Source: Ypsolopha sequella
Lineage: Eukaryota; Arthropoda; Insecta; Lepidoptera; Ypsolophidae
DNA: 64,000 nucleotides
Assembly: GCA_934047225.1 (NCBI GenBank)
Contig: OW203985.1
Location: 6,651,501 to 6,715,500 of the forward strand
Direction of reading: 5' to 3'
A program made the translations under genes and the position numbers. Of this stretch, positions 44,159 to 55,044 are shown piece by piece; the stretch's first letter is position 1, and the number at the start of each line of letters is the position of its first letter. The notes under the pieces are model-generated. The model did not search any database. It saw only the letters and a program-made list of their open reading frames with translations, and had not been told where the DNA came from.

Positions 44159-46202
44159 TACCCAAGCAACATCTAAGCGAAATAAAAATCCAAATGTGAC
44201 ACACTACTCAGTTAAAATATGAATATTATTTGAGTAATAGCTCTGGAAACAGCCTAAATCTGAATAAAGTTGTGGTTTGTCTATTATACATCAATAAGCT
44301 TAGTAATGTTTGATTAATGATAATGTATATTCTTAATTCTTAGTAATAGTTATTTATGGATACGTATATACACACGTTACTAAGCTTTCTGCTCTTCAGA
44401 AATTTTAAATCTGTATAAGTGCTCTCACAACCAACACTAGGCTGTATAATTTACTTAAAGCTGAATAAGGGTGGTCGTCTGAAGCTACAATTTTAATAAT
44501 AGTACACTATTGTACATTTATTCCACTGCTGTATAAATGATAATTATGGCGTATTAAATCAGCTTATTATCGTGTAATAGAAAACTAAATCTCTCTTACA
44601 CACAATCACATGGATAATATCATTATTATACAGCTATTGGCTGGTTAAATACCTTGTGGACATTGGTTATACAGATTACTGCAACTATTTTGGGAACGTG
44701 TGTATCGTAAAATTATCATAAAATAGACAAAATTAAATGGAAAAATAGAAAAAGAATGGGTGGGACTTGGAGAAAATGTTTACGGGAGTATAAAAAATTT
44801 AAGAGTCAATTGTGAACGTGAACAGGGAAAGTGGTGATGATACAGTGGTACAATTAAGTTTCACGAGTACTTCAGAACTAACATGTGAAGTGGGTACAAA
44901 CCCATCTATAGAAGAGGGTTCCGCAAGGGAAAATATTAAAGATGAGTCAGATAGTGTGGAAATTAAAAACTCAACTTTCCGTTCGGACATTAGACAGTGG
45001 GCTCTCAACAAAAATATTTCTCAGGCAGCTTTAAAAGATTAATGACAATAATTAAAGAGAGGCGCGTGAGAGCTGTCTTTTATTGCGATTTTGCTTGTTG
45101 ACTCGTGTTCTGTCTGATTAGCCAATTTTTCATTTGCGATTGATATCAGAATTAGGTATATAATAAGACTACAGATTTTGATAAAAAAAGTATATTTATA
45201 TTTTCCAAACAGGTTTTTTTACTTTTATTTGAACCTTAATAAGCTGGTTACTGCAGAAATAGTGATCAACTACTCAAATATTAAACAGCATTAAATGCTG
45301 TCAGACTAGTCTTTCCCAGCCGATAGATAAAAAAGTGTACACGCGTGAACTTTTATTCAGAACCAAGATGAACAATAGTCGTTAGGAGATCGCTTATTCG
45401 AACTGGAAAGAATCGCCATTTTTACCAAATATTGTACAATGTTTATGCCTAATTGTATTATTTAATTGATGACAGAAGACATGAAAACACAAAAAAAAAG
45501 GTCATAACATAATACCTAATACTTTTCAAATATAAAAAAGCACTTGGGTGGATGTACATTTATGTCACTCGAGTAAAATTTTATATTTACTATCATTATA
45601 GTTGATAATTCTAGCGGCGCAAGAAATAAATCGAAGTAAATCGCTCCATGTTCACAATAAACTTTCACGCGCACTAATATTCAACTGTACAATGACCACA
45701 AAACTGGTTATACAAATATACTTATCAAGGCACTTTTAGCTTGCTGATAATAAATAGTACGACACGTTCTTTTACTTATGTCATTGTTGGAAAAACAATC
45801 ACAATATTCTATGAAATGCTGAATAATTAATGTCTATTATTATAACTATTCCACTTGTTTCTGAATTCAGTTTGCGTAAAAGAAAGATGAAACTTATTGC
45901 TGAATAATGTCTTAATAACAATGTCAAATATGCATACATCTGGATAATGTCGGTATAACAACTGTATAACATCGAAAACCACTTTTATTCAAAAGTTATT
46001 CAGATAGTGAACTTATATATTGCCACTATTCAGATGTTACAGATCTTCTATTCAGATCTAAGCAACAAATTTTGTGCCCAAATTGCTTGAATAACGTCTG
46101 AGTAGACGTTTACACAGCTATTACTCAGACAATCCATTTACTTAGAGTCCCGCGGATTGCTATTACTCAAACGTTTTTCAGAAGGTAAATGTTACCTGGG
46201 TA
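44159..46202. mobile_element. Candidate DNA transposon with clustered 8 bp motifs
   Basis: The ends are similar in inverted orientation: 'tacccaagcaacatcta' (44159-44175) and the reverse complement of 46186-46202, 'tacccaggtaacattta'. Next inside, 'tgagtaatagct' (44231) is mirrored at 46116 and 46159. The motif CTGWATAA occurs exactly at 44260, 44411, 44442, 44461, 44529, 45819, 45900 and 45962, and as its complement at 44626, 44667, 45353 and 45996, with further near matches. Such subterminal clusters are known as transposase-binding arrays in some DNA transposons. The interior holds only one short frame (44812-45042). Superfamily unknown; target duplication not clear (perhaps GT). Confidence 0.6.
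44812..45042 (+). CDS. Short unidentified frame inside the 44.2 kb element
   Basis: A 76-codon frame, acidic and Ser/Glu/Asp-rich for most of its length, ending in 'FRSDIRQWALNKNISQAALK' just before the stop. That ending resembles a 'WAxxxNIxxxALxxLL' motif I have seen at the N-terminus of uncharacterised transposon-linked proteins, but I cannot name the family. It may be a truncated first exon of the element's lost protein; no splice donor clearly follows. It could also be chance. Confidence 0.35.
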   Translation: MNVNRESGDDTVVQLSFTSTSELTCEVGTNPSIEEGSARENIKDESDSVEIKNSTFRSDIRQWALNKNISQAALKD

Positions 46203-46309
46203 GTTTCCTAAGAACGACACTCGCCTTGATAATGCGACAGTCGAGACAGCAGAAACGAGTACGAGCGAGAGTAGGCAGAAACTTTTATGGATTTTCATCT
46301 GCCATAGAA

Positions 46310-46345
46310 AACTAGCTTTTGCCCGCGGCTTCGCCCGCGTTGATT
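46310..46345 (+). repeat. 'tagcttttgcccgcggcttc' repeat head
   Basis: The phrase at 46313-46340, continuing 'gcccgcg', is a very common interspersed repeat start in Lepidoptera, as I recall. It appears to begin the repetitive block that follows. Confidence 0.5.
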
Positions 46346-46439
46346 TATTTTTTGTGAAGACAATCGAATCTGTCAATATTATTCGAACCCGTAATTTTAT
46401 AGAACGTATTTATTTTGACTCTGATTTGAAATGGACTAT

Positions 46440-46990
46440 TTATTGTTCTCTAAATTGATCCTCTGTTAAACTATCTTTGGCGAGGCCAGAGGCCGAGCCG
46501 CGTTTCCGAACGAAATTATTTCTTGACCTCTTGTTTGATCCGCAGGTTTTTTGCGAGGCTAATGGCCGAGCCGCATTTCTAAAGGGAACTATTTCTTGTC
46601 CTCTGAATTTATCACGTTTCTGAACTAAATAATTTCTTGATCTCGTATTTGATTCACAGGTAAAGTATCTTTAGCGAGGCCTAAGGTCGAGCTGCGTTTT
46701 CGAACGAAACTATTTCTTGCTATCTGAATAGATCCCCTAGTAAAGTGTCTTTGGCAAGGCCGAAGGCCGCGTTTCTGAACGAAACTATTTTTTGAACTCT
46801 TTCAGGTAAAGTGACTTTGGCAAGGCCGAAGGCCGAGCCGCGTTCCAAACGGAACAATTTTTTTTTTTAATTTGATCCTCTGCTAAAGTGTATTTGGTGA
46901 AGCTGAAGGCCAATTGCCGCGTTTCGGAATGAAATTATTTCTTGATCTCGTATTTGATTCTCAGGCCGCGCTTCATAACTTTTTTCTGTC
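46440..46990 (+). repeat. Degenerate ~70-80 bp tandem repeat
   Basis: Six to seven diverged units of the form 'ctttggcgaggccgaaggcc', 'gagccgcgtttc', 'gaacgaaactatttcttg', 'atctc..tttgatcc'. Anchors are near 46482, 46554, 46672, 46753, 46820 and 46893; spacing varies from 67 to 118 because of indels. Confidence 0.8.
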
Positions 46991-46999
46991 AGAACTTCT

Positions 47000-47960
47000 C
47001 TTTTTTATTTTACCCCCTTAGAAGACGATTTTTCAAAAATGCTGTAACATGTAATTTTTTATTTGTAATTTAATGTAATTTTTATGGTTTTAACTACAAA
47101 TTAAACAATTTTACCCCTTTAGAGGTTAAATTTCTATAAATTCACCGTTATTCCTTGTCTCCATTTTAAATGGAAACTCTGTGCAATATTTCAGTTTTCG
47201 AGGTGCAAGGGTTTGAGCTTGGCGTTGATGAGTCAGTGAGTGAGTCAGCACTTCTCTTTTTATACACATATATCGATTGAATGATATCTATTCATTTATT
47301 GAAGTGAGAAATTACTTACGAAAGTAAACACTTTCCTAATACTTGCAATATGTGTGAGGTATTTTAAATTAGTAGGCGAAACTTTAAAAATCAACGATAC
47401 CGCACAACTTTCGCTAAGAAACACATATTCCGAAAAAAAAAAAGTTTTTCATACAGGGAGGTGAAAGACGGGCGGCAGTAGAGGCTTAGTAATAATACGA
47501 TACATACAAAATTTAGTGAATGAACAACATAAATACAAAATTTCATCCCCTTTTATCCCCTTAAGGGTTGAAATATCAATATCACTGATTGCACTAGTTT
47601 CCAACCATAAGCCTAAATAATAAATTTAGAGGACTTTCCATACACAACTTCATCCTCCTTTTCACCCCTGTGGGGGCTAAGTTATCAAAAACGTTGAGAC
47701 GCGTGTAAATTTATTTTAAATTGTCAGCCTAAACACAAAATTTGAAGATCCTAACTTCGAAACTGACAGACTTTCATACTAACTTTCATCCCCTATTTTA
47801 CACCCTTAGTGGTGGAATTTCTGAAAATCCTTCCGTAGTAGATGTCTACACTACTTTATATTCTCTGCTTACACTGTATAAGGTATTTATGGGCCAAATT
47901 TCAAGTCTCTAGGTCCAGCTGTTTGGGCTGTGCGTTGATGTATCGAGTCAGTCAGCTTTC
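47000..47960 (+). repeat. Repeat array with 'ttcatcccctttta' modules
   Basis: Modules such as 'tttcatccccttttatcccc' followed by 'ttaagggttgaaat' recur near 47010, 47111, 47540, 47643 and 47781. They are interspersed with 'gctgtgcgttgatg...gagtcagtcag' (47234-47252 and 47928-47955). This looks like the degenerate body of a widespread lepidopteran interspersed element; class uncertain. Confidence 0.65.
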
Positions 47961-48691
47961 TATTTTAAATACAACAGATACCGGAAAATTGAGAACAACC
48001 TCCGAAAAAAAGTGCGTATCTGTTAAGTTGTAACAACAGCTATCGCAGTAAACTATTTCTTTTCAGGTCTGTGTTTTTCCCCTAGCTTTGAGAGTTATTA
48101 CTAACCACAAAATATGGCTCATAAAGTTGTCACCACAAAACTTAAAGGTATTATTTTCCGGAACGGGTAACACCGGGGAAAGTTCTGCGGGTCCCCTTTT
48201 CACTTATTACCATGACAATAAGAGCGAAAAGTGTGTCTGCGCGGTTTTCCCTGATAGAACAATGTTTCCTCGGTAGAACAAATTGCCCATTCACTCGATT
48301 TTACCAATTCAATTGTTTTGTTATATTATTGCAACAATGTATGGCCGCAGATATATGACTTATTTTATATGCGTCCTAAAGTAAATATAATCAAGTAGCT
48401 TACCGCATAGAAGTTTTTCATTTTAAATGTCTCCATAATAAGTAACAATAAAAAAATATCTATTGATGTGTTCGCTTTATATCTGCTAAATATCTTTATA
48501 CTACACCTGCTCGGAAAGTACCTTCTTACTTTTTTGAAAACGATGCAGAAAATACGTCATTACTGTCATACAAATATGCGGGGGGAAAAATTGTATGAAA
48601 ATTCATTGTTAACGTGCTTAAGCGGGCAGAAAAAGTATATGCAAATCCATTGTTAACGTGCTGTTTTTTTTTTAATAATATAAAGAATGAG

Positions 48692-48775
48692 CAAGTGGCC
48701 AAGTGGCCAAGTGGCCAGTATTATTTTGCGAACTCGTACATAAAACTCGAAAAATGATACTGGCCACTTGCTTTT
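48692..48775. repeat. Hairpin with tandem 'aagtggcc'
   Basis: 'aagtggcc' is repeated three times at 48694-48717. The last unit opens a 23 bp stem ('aagtggccagtattatttt' mirrored by 'aaaatgatactggccactt') with two mismatches around an ~18-base loop. Confidence 0.75.
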
Positions 48776-49055
48776 CCTGTACATAATAAAAAATGGCATG
48801 TAATTAAATCGATATCTGAGTATTCCCTTTTTTCAAACAAAATATTATAAAGTTACAACAAAAATACTGACTTGCACACTAATTATGCACACTAAATAAA
48901 TCAAAGTAAATATACTGTTTAATGGTATTTGCAGAAATGTTTAACTGTTTGTATAACTATTATCAAAAAAGTATATCTAACAATTCCTTAGTTCAACAAA
49001 CATATTAAAACGTTTTTAAGGAAAACCAAGATCTGATTTACTTGTGGGAACGTCG

Positions 49056-49061
49056 TTTATT
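49056..49061 (-). terminator. Possible polyadenylation signal for the MULE-like gene
   Basis: AATAAA on the minus strand about 195 bases beyond the stop codon at 49256. Such hexamers are frequent in A+T-rich DNA. Confidence 0.3.
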
Positions 49062-49255
49062 TTAAAAGAAACTCAATTTAATCAGTCATCTTTATCTAAT
49101 TTATGAACACAAAAAAATTATCAAGTGCTTACTAAACATGCACACTGAGTGGTAACTCAGAATAGAAACAATACCTACTTAGGTAGGAGTTTAAAACAAT
49201 ATTGAGGTACATAGTAATAATCATTATATCTTTATAAGTAGATACGTATTAAATT

Positions 49256-51070
49256 TCATTGAATGATTAGGGCTGGTCTTGCTTTGCTAGGACGTCCGCG
49301 TTTACGCTTGATGCCGATAGAAATATTTTTGGCCTCTACAGGTGGTGTGGCATATTTCAACCTGATTGCAAGTCCGATTATATGCTTACAAATATAGTGT
49401 TTGAGAAACCACGGGCAGTTACACTCTCCATTTTTCCAATCATCTTTATTTAAGGGCAATACAACCTTCCAATACGCAAAAGCTACTTGTTTGTATTCGT
49501 CAAAAGAACTCCACTCTTGTCCAAATTGAATGGTTCCGGCGATAGAACTAGAAATCAAGTAGGTTTTTTTTGTGGAATCCGTTTTCAATATCACCACTTT
49601 TCGGTCAGACTTCGCCCACTGGTAACCTTGAGTCCAATCTTTGAGCTCGATTGAAGGAGTGTTTGAAAATGATTCCAACTCATGCGTTTCTGACCATTCT
49701 TTCACCATATCTGAGACGATTACCAGAAATCTAGACAACGGAAAACGATCTCGCAGTGTGTGGCTATCCTTGATAGTTTTGTTAAAAGCTTCAAGCGCAT
49801 TATTCGTAACAGGAGATCCTTTTGAACACCCAAGGTACCAGTTTGTGTTTTGACATACCCATTCTTTTTTAAAATAATTTATGAAATCTCTTTGCTCGGA
49901 GTATTTAATCAGGAATGCTTGTAATGCGGAGTTGAACATATCTGGAGATGTAGCAGAGTGTAACATATCAATATCTTGTAGTAAAATTTTCTGTATTTTT
50001 TTGTTGACAAATCTTTCCACATGAGTTTTGATATTTTTTTTGGCATGAGCCCAGCACATTCTTACAGTACCTTCAGTACCAAACACTTCTTTATATGCGT
50101 TTTGGATGCTTTTAGCGGCGTCGCAAATCAAGGCTTTTGGGTGTAAAGAGTGCGCATAGAGAGAGAAGGCGCTGTTTCGAACACCTTCGAACATCATATG
50201 AAAATCTTCCTTTCGTTCAGAAGTAGACACAGCCAGAGAAATAGGATGAAATCTTTTAGTTTTATCGGTAGTCCCGATTAGCAGTACAGGGAACCCCTGC
50301 CAAATAAGTTTGTATGTAGCATCTGCGTGAATATTAGTGGCTACTGTAGTTAACCTTAGCAGAGACTTTGTGGAAACAGCAAATCGAAAACTCGGTGTTT
50401 CGCTTTCGTAGACATAGTAACAAATGACATAGGGTTCGTGCTCATTATCAGGTACCTTCGAGTGTTCAAGTAACCATGCCTCAAGCTCTCCGAGGCTGAT
50501 TGTAGGAGATCCGTAAACAGCTCGACGATGGTCTGCCAAATAATTATTCAATTGTTTCTTAGAGGGAACTGTGATACCTTGTATATTACGTAAACTGTTA
50601 AGTATAGCCTTAGGTTTCAAACGTAATGCAAACAGTTTATTTATCTCTTCTTTTGTTTCTTGGCTTATACCATAATTAGATTTCGAACCAATATTCTGGT
50701 GGTCGTGGTCGGCTTCTGTTCGATAAAGTAAAACTTCACTAGAGTCGCATTCAAAAAGCAAATAAATACTTGCAGAACACTGCGGTCCTCGACATCTAAC
50801 TTGATTGCAACGATAAAACTTTTTCATGCCATCCTCCGTCTTATGCGAAACTGTGACGGACCACGTATTTTCATCTTTCAGAAAAGTCTCGGCTTCGTTA
50901 GCATTTGCAAATTTCTTCACGAATACATATTCTCTGCCTCTTAACCTTTTCTTTTTGGTAGAAGGTTCCTCGTCCACTTCAGATTCGTCTGAACAATAAA
51001 TAGGAACATTTTCCTTGTCTTGCACACCACTACTGCTGCCGACTTCTAATATTATTGGGTTTAATTCCAT
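49256..51070 (-). CDS. MULE-type transposase-like protein, intact (604 aa)
   Basis: A single uninterrupted frame. An acidic N-terminus precedes a basic 'KKKRLRG' patch (~residue 40). Residues ~50-125 have a cysteine/histidine layout (FYRCNQVRCRGPQC... DHDH) like the WRKY/GCM1-FLYWCH zinc fingers found in front of Mutator-like transposases. The MULE catalytic core follows: 'HADATYK' (first Asp, ~250), 'ICDAAKS' (second Asp, ~314), 'CWAH' (~339) and 'NNALEAFNKTI' (Glu, ~425), so the DDE triad seems complete. A SWIM zinc finger 'CNCPWFLKHYICKH' lies near 553 and an AT-hook-like 'KRKRGRPSK' at the end. Upstream DNA is CpG-rich (51180-51350). I found no flanking terminal inverted repeats, so it may be an old but intact element or a host-domesticated gene. 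It should act in the nucleus on DNA. Confidence 0.88.
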   Translation of the reverse strand: MELNPIILEVGSSSGVQDKENVPIYCSDESEVDEEPSTKKKRLRGREYVFVKKFANANEAETFLKDENTWSVTVSHKTEDGMKKFYRCNQVRCRGPQCSASIYLLFECDSSEVLLYRTEADHDHQNIGSKSNYGISQETKEEINKLFALRLKPKAILNSLRNIQGITVPSKKQLNNYLADHRRAVYGSPTISLGELEAWLLEHSKVPDNEHEPYVICYYVYESETPSFRFAVSTKSLLRLTTVATNIHADATYKLIWQGFPVLLIGTTDKTKRFHPISLAVSTSERKEDFHMMFEGVRNSAFSLYAHSLHPKALICDAAKSIQNAYKEVFGTEGTVRMCWAHAKKNIKTHVERFVNKKIQKILLQDIDMLHSATSPDMFNSALQAFLIKYSEQRDFINYFKKEWVCQNTNWYLGCSKGSPVTNNALEAFNKTIKDSHTLRDRFPLSRFLVIVSDMVKEWSETHELESFSNTPSIELKDWTQGYQWAKSDRKVVILKTDSTKKTYLISSSIAGTIQFGQEWSSFDEYKQVAFAYWKVVLPLNKDDWKNGECNCPWFLKHYICKHIIGLAIRLKYATPPVEAKNISIGIKRKRGRPSKARPALIIQ

Positions 51071-51179
51071 ATTAGTTAATTGTCCGTAGAAACAGCCACT
51101 AACTAAGTATTAAAACTTCAAGTTTCACTAATTTACCTACTTAATTTTCAATTAAACACGAGCGAAATCGCTCCGAGCA

Positions 51180-51350
51180 AATCCGACGTCATAGATAAAC
51201 AATAACAAATGCATGCGCGCGCTGCCAACCCGCCGCCCGCGCACCGTTTGCTTACTTCACATCGCTCGGTCTCCCTCGAACTTACATTACACGCTAAAGA
51301 GCGAGCGCGAAGGAGCGAGCGCGGCGTTCGATCTACAGGCGCCAACATAT
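51180..51350 (-). promoter_or_regulatory. CpG-rich putative promoter of the MULE-like gene
   Basis: 110-280 bases upstream of the MULE-like ATG, the DNA switches to CpG-rich sequence ('gcatgcgcgcgctgcc', 'cgccgcccgcgcaccg', and a repeated 'gagcgagcgcg' at about 51300 and 51314). In such A+T-rich surroundings this looks like a promoter. It could also serve a divergent plus-strand transcript. Confidence 0.4.
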
Positions 51351-51359
51351 TTTTCAGTA

Positions 51360-53085
51360 AAACAGAGAAAGAAAAAGCTAATAAAGTTAGGTTTAATGTA
51401 TTTTAGTTGCACGATTAGTCAATGTGTAGAGCATTTTTTGATAATGGAAACTTACTTTATTGTGATTCACCTTTAGATATCAGTTTTAGAAATTCCGTAG
51501 TAAGATTGTACAATTTAGTGTGCAAGTTAGTATTTTTGATAAGCAATTCGTATTTTTGTTTTATAAATCATATAACCGATCTACGAACCACATTTTTGGT
51601 GTGAATTTGATAAAAAAGTTCATCTCGTTTTGAGTGATTTTTTGGATTTTTTTGTTGGACATGCTTAGTTAATCAATTGGTTTTATTGCACAGCATTCAT
51701 TTTTCTGGTATGCATTCAGTTTATCAGTAGAGTTACCTAGTGTGCAGAAAAATTAAACAGATGTACGTTTAATAATATCCCATAAAAAATAAGAAGGAAA
51801 TAAAAAGTGACAATCGCACGCGAGTCAGTCGGTTTCTTTTATTGCATCTTGATTAAAAGTAAAATTATACTATTTCTTCGCACGTGTAGTATAAAGCACT
51901 ATGTATCACTCGAGAGAAAATGCGATTCCCAACCCGTGTGTATTGAGGCCCGAGGCGAACACCCTCGTGGATAATCTTCCCCTTTCTTCCCTCGGTGAAC
52001 AATGTACTATTTATTCTACATTTGTTATATGTTGTTGTTTGCTAGCTTTATTGTTATTAATCTCAGGCCTTTATAGGCTATGCTCTAAAGTATTATTATG
52101 TTTTTGGTTTTAGTACAAGAGTATTATAATATATGTTTTTTTCTTCTTTAATCTTCTTCTTTTTTTATATTTGTTAAAGTTTTTAAGATAAGTTCACCAA
52201 TTATAAATACTCAGTCGCATTTCGCGCCAAATGCTTGTGTTCAGCTCTCTCCATTGTCTCTTTTATCTCTATTTAAAAGGTTTAGATTGCAATCACTTTC
52301 GTTTTATACTTTGAATGTCAAAGTTAACATGTGTTAAAATCCTCATATAAAGTGGATATTATTTCACTCTATGGTCTAAGCTATGACTTTTGGCCAGCAG
52401 TTATGAATATCGTTTGTGCTATAGTGAGAAAGAAAATAAAATAGAAAATTACTTCATTTTTATATTTTCTTCTCTTAAGGAACCAAATAAAAGTACGTAA
52501 TAAATTTATTGATAAAAAAAAAAATTGTTAAAAAACCAAAAATATATATCCTGCAATATTTGTGTAATTTTTTAATATGCTTTTCATCCGTTATTCGGAT
52601 GTGTATATGTATATTATGTGGCCCTAGGGGAAGGCTACATATTTGTACCTTTCGGCGTGGAGACCGGGTAACCCAAGGGCTGGGGCATACTTTGCTCAAC
52701 GGATTAGCCTCGCGATCCAGCCGCCAGCCTCTTCGGTACATTTTCTAACGATGGCGGCGATCTGGCCAGCATATTTTATTTAACTTAATTTTTACCGAAC
52801 ATTTTCCTTTTTTTTTTTATTTGTTGGTAATATTTAATTTTATATTTTATATTTTAGGTATATTTAATTTTAGTTTTATATCTAAAAATAAAGTAATTAT
52901 TATTTTATATGATTTCCAAACATTGCACACTAGCGGACGTACCGCAGCGTTAAGAGCGGTTTCACGGCCGGATTGTGAAAAACCCGCCTTTTTCTATTTA
53001 ATCGAAACAGAACATTCGCCTCTGTACATGTATTTTATTGTAAATAATTCTATGTAATGTATCTATGTACAATAAAGAATAAAGA
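51360..53085. other. Mostly unannotated; repeat scraps
   Basis: 51928-52012 matches the unknown repeat at 43147-43235. 52620-52745 ('cctttcggcgtggagaccgg', 'ggattagcctcgcgatccag') reads on the minus strand like a recurrent repeat protein ('WRLDREANPLSKVCPSPWVT') but I cannot name it. 52945-53010 is a repeat B fragment. No host gene is visible. Confidence 0.4.
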
Positions 53086-53087
53086 AA

Positions 53088-53655
53088 GAACATTTAAGGT
53101 GATATTTAAAAGTTTTAGCGTCCCTTTTATTCCTTATGCAAAAACATCCTCAGCGCAAGAGGGACGGATTCGAGGAAAAGTAGCAAAACGTCGGTTTTTT
53201 ATTAATATGTAATGTAATAAAGCTGTTATCAAAATTTCGTTTAACCAGGTCCTAGATACTGTTACAACCCTTAAAATAAAATATAATTGCAGTCCATATG
53301 TCATCCCCAATTGTCAAACCAGGAGAACTGGTGTCGAAAAAGACCTAATTTCAATGAATAACTATTTGTATCGAGCCGAATTTCTCCAATCCCATTTCTG
53401 TTTTAGCGGATCCCTAGAAAAAGATTCCAAAAATAATATACTATTTTATCAAAACAATACAACAATACCTTCTTCACTGAAGTAGATAAAAGTTCTACAA
53501 GTTCTAAAAGTGTTGATTTTTTTTCCGTAGGGCCTTAAATTCAAAATTAACACAATAGTTATTCAACAAAACCTTATTGCCTTGTATTGTGTATGCTGCC
53601 ATCGCAAAGTTTCTATTGGCTTCTGCAAGTAAGGATTTCAAAATTTTTAAATTCA
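53088..53655 (+). repeat. Dispersed repeat A, copy 3, with repeat B attached
   Basis: 53088-53540 matches 408-1070 without the nested MITE. 53545-53655 continues into the repeat B sequence seen at 5960-6080 ('gttattcaacaaaac', 'cgcaaagtttctattggctt'). The two families may be parts of one longer element. Confidence 0.75.
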
Positions 53656-53659
53656 AAAT

Positions 53660-55040
53660 TCAAACTAACCCTAGAACATGAACAACGTCAGACTTTCGAG
53701 GGTTCTTTGGTAGAAATTAGATCTTCCCTTATATTGAAAAAAAAAAAAACATTTGTTTTGCTGCTCTTTTATTAAGTCAGCGTACTTATAAGCAATGTCT
53801 TGAGGTATATACTTTTGTCTAAAAATATATATAGGTATTATATTTCCAGCCTATTTTTTTTGGTTTTTGAACGTTCCGCAGAAGAAAGCGGTGAAAGGAT
53901 CGACTTGATTTTTTTTCATAAATTAGGTAATAGAAATATGAAAAGCCAATCTACTTTAATTCAATATTTTTTTGCCTACAAAAAACTAAAATTTACTAAA
54001 ACTATTAACTAAAACACTCCAAATACGCGCCTAAGAAAAAGAGGCCAATGAGCCAACATATAATCGCCTCTATCAAAAGCAAATAAAGTCTTTGCCATCG
54101 GGCTTATTGTGCTGGACGGGTAATAAAAAAAGTTGCTAGGGTAGGTCATACTCTTAATGATATTGATTCATATCACGCAGTGTAAGACGCATAAAAAAAA
54201 AACATCAACATCATCAAGTCTCTAATTCGTGCGTCAACTTTGCGCTACTACGCCGCTTTGTTGCTGAAAATGTTTGCGGGTTGTGTTTAGAACTATTAAC
54301 CAAACAGTACACTGAATCAGGTTACTGTTATATTACGATCGGGTGACCAGTACACGACCGCTGTCACGTCAGCCCCGATCATAAACTTCCTCAATTTTCT
54401 AGCATTACTTGTGCAGATCGCGAATCTTCCGCATTGCATTTAGGTTATGCAAGCGTGTTGCACCCGCTGACTTTCTCTATTAAGTGTAATTATATAGGAG
54501 ATAAATTTTATGTTCTTCATATCAACTAGATTGACCAATTATTGGTTAACTTATTCTGTTTTAACTTATACATTTTTACCCGCAATATTCCGTGTGCAAA
54601 ATGAATAAGTATACACTAAACGTCAACTTGTTGATATAGGTATATTAATAATTTGCAATATTGAGCTATACATAGATAATAGACTTCTGCAAAGTTACGC
54701 CTAATATACAATGTTAAAAGTGACAGATGTGAAATTACTCTCTAAAATAACCAGTTTTAATTTTCATAGTATAGTTTTCATAGATAATCGAAGAAAAGCG
54801 GATCAACGCAAAAATCCTAAATAGAATAATTGCAATAGTCACCGTAACTATAAAAAAAAAGTTCACAATAGCTGCGTCAACGAGCGAAGCCAAAACCAGT
54901 AAACTAGAAAACCCGTTTAGTTTTCTAACAGAAAGTTTCCGATTATCCAAACCTTTCTGCAATTATCATAGGATTTTCCCGTGATCCTTTTGTTCTGAAC
55001 ATCCTGCGACAAAATTGTATGCTCAAAAATCTTTTCTTTT
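53660..55040. other. No feature recognised; intron-like
   Basis: A+T-rich with no coding or repeat signal until the polypyrimidine tract 'tcttttctttttcag' that ends at 55044, the splice acceptor of the elongase exon. Confidence 0.5.
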
Positions 55041-55044
55041 TCAG

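Noticed and set aside
52475..52741. Minus-strand frame starting MYRRGWRLDREANPL
   Set aside because: It looks like a recurrent repeat translation and ends in low-complexity sequence; I could not assign it to a gene.
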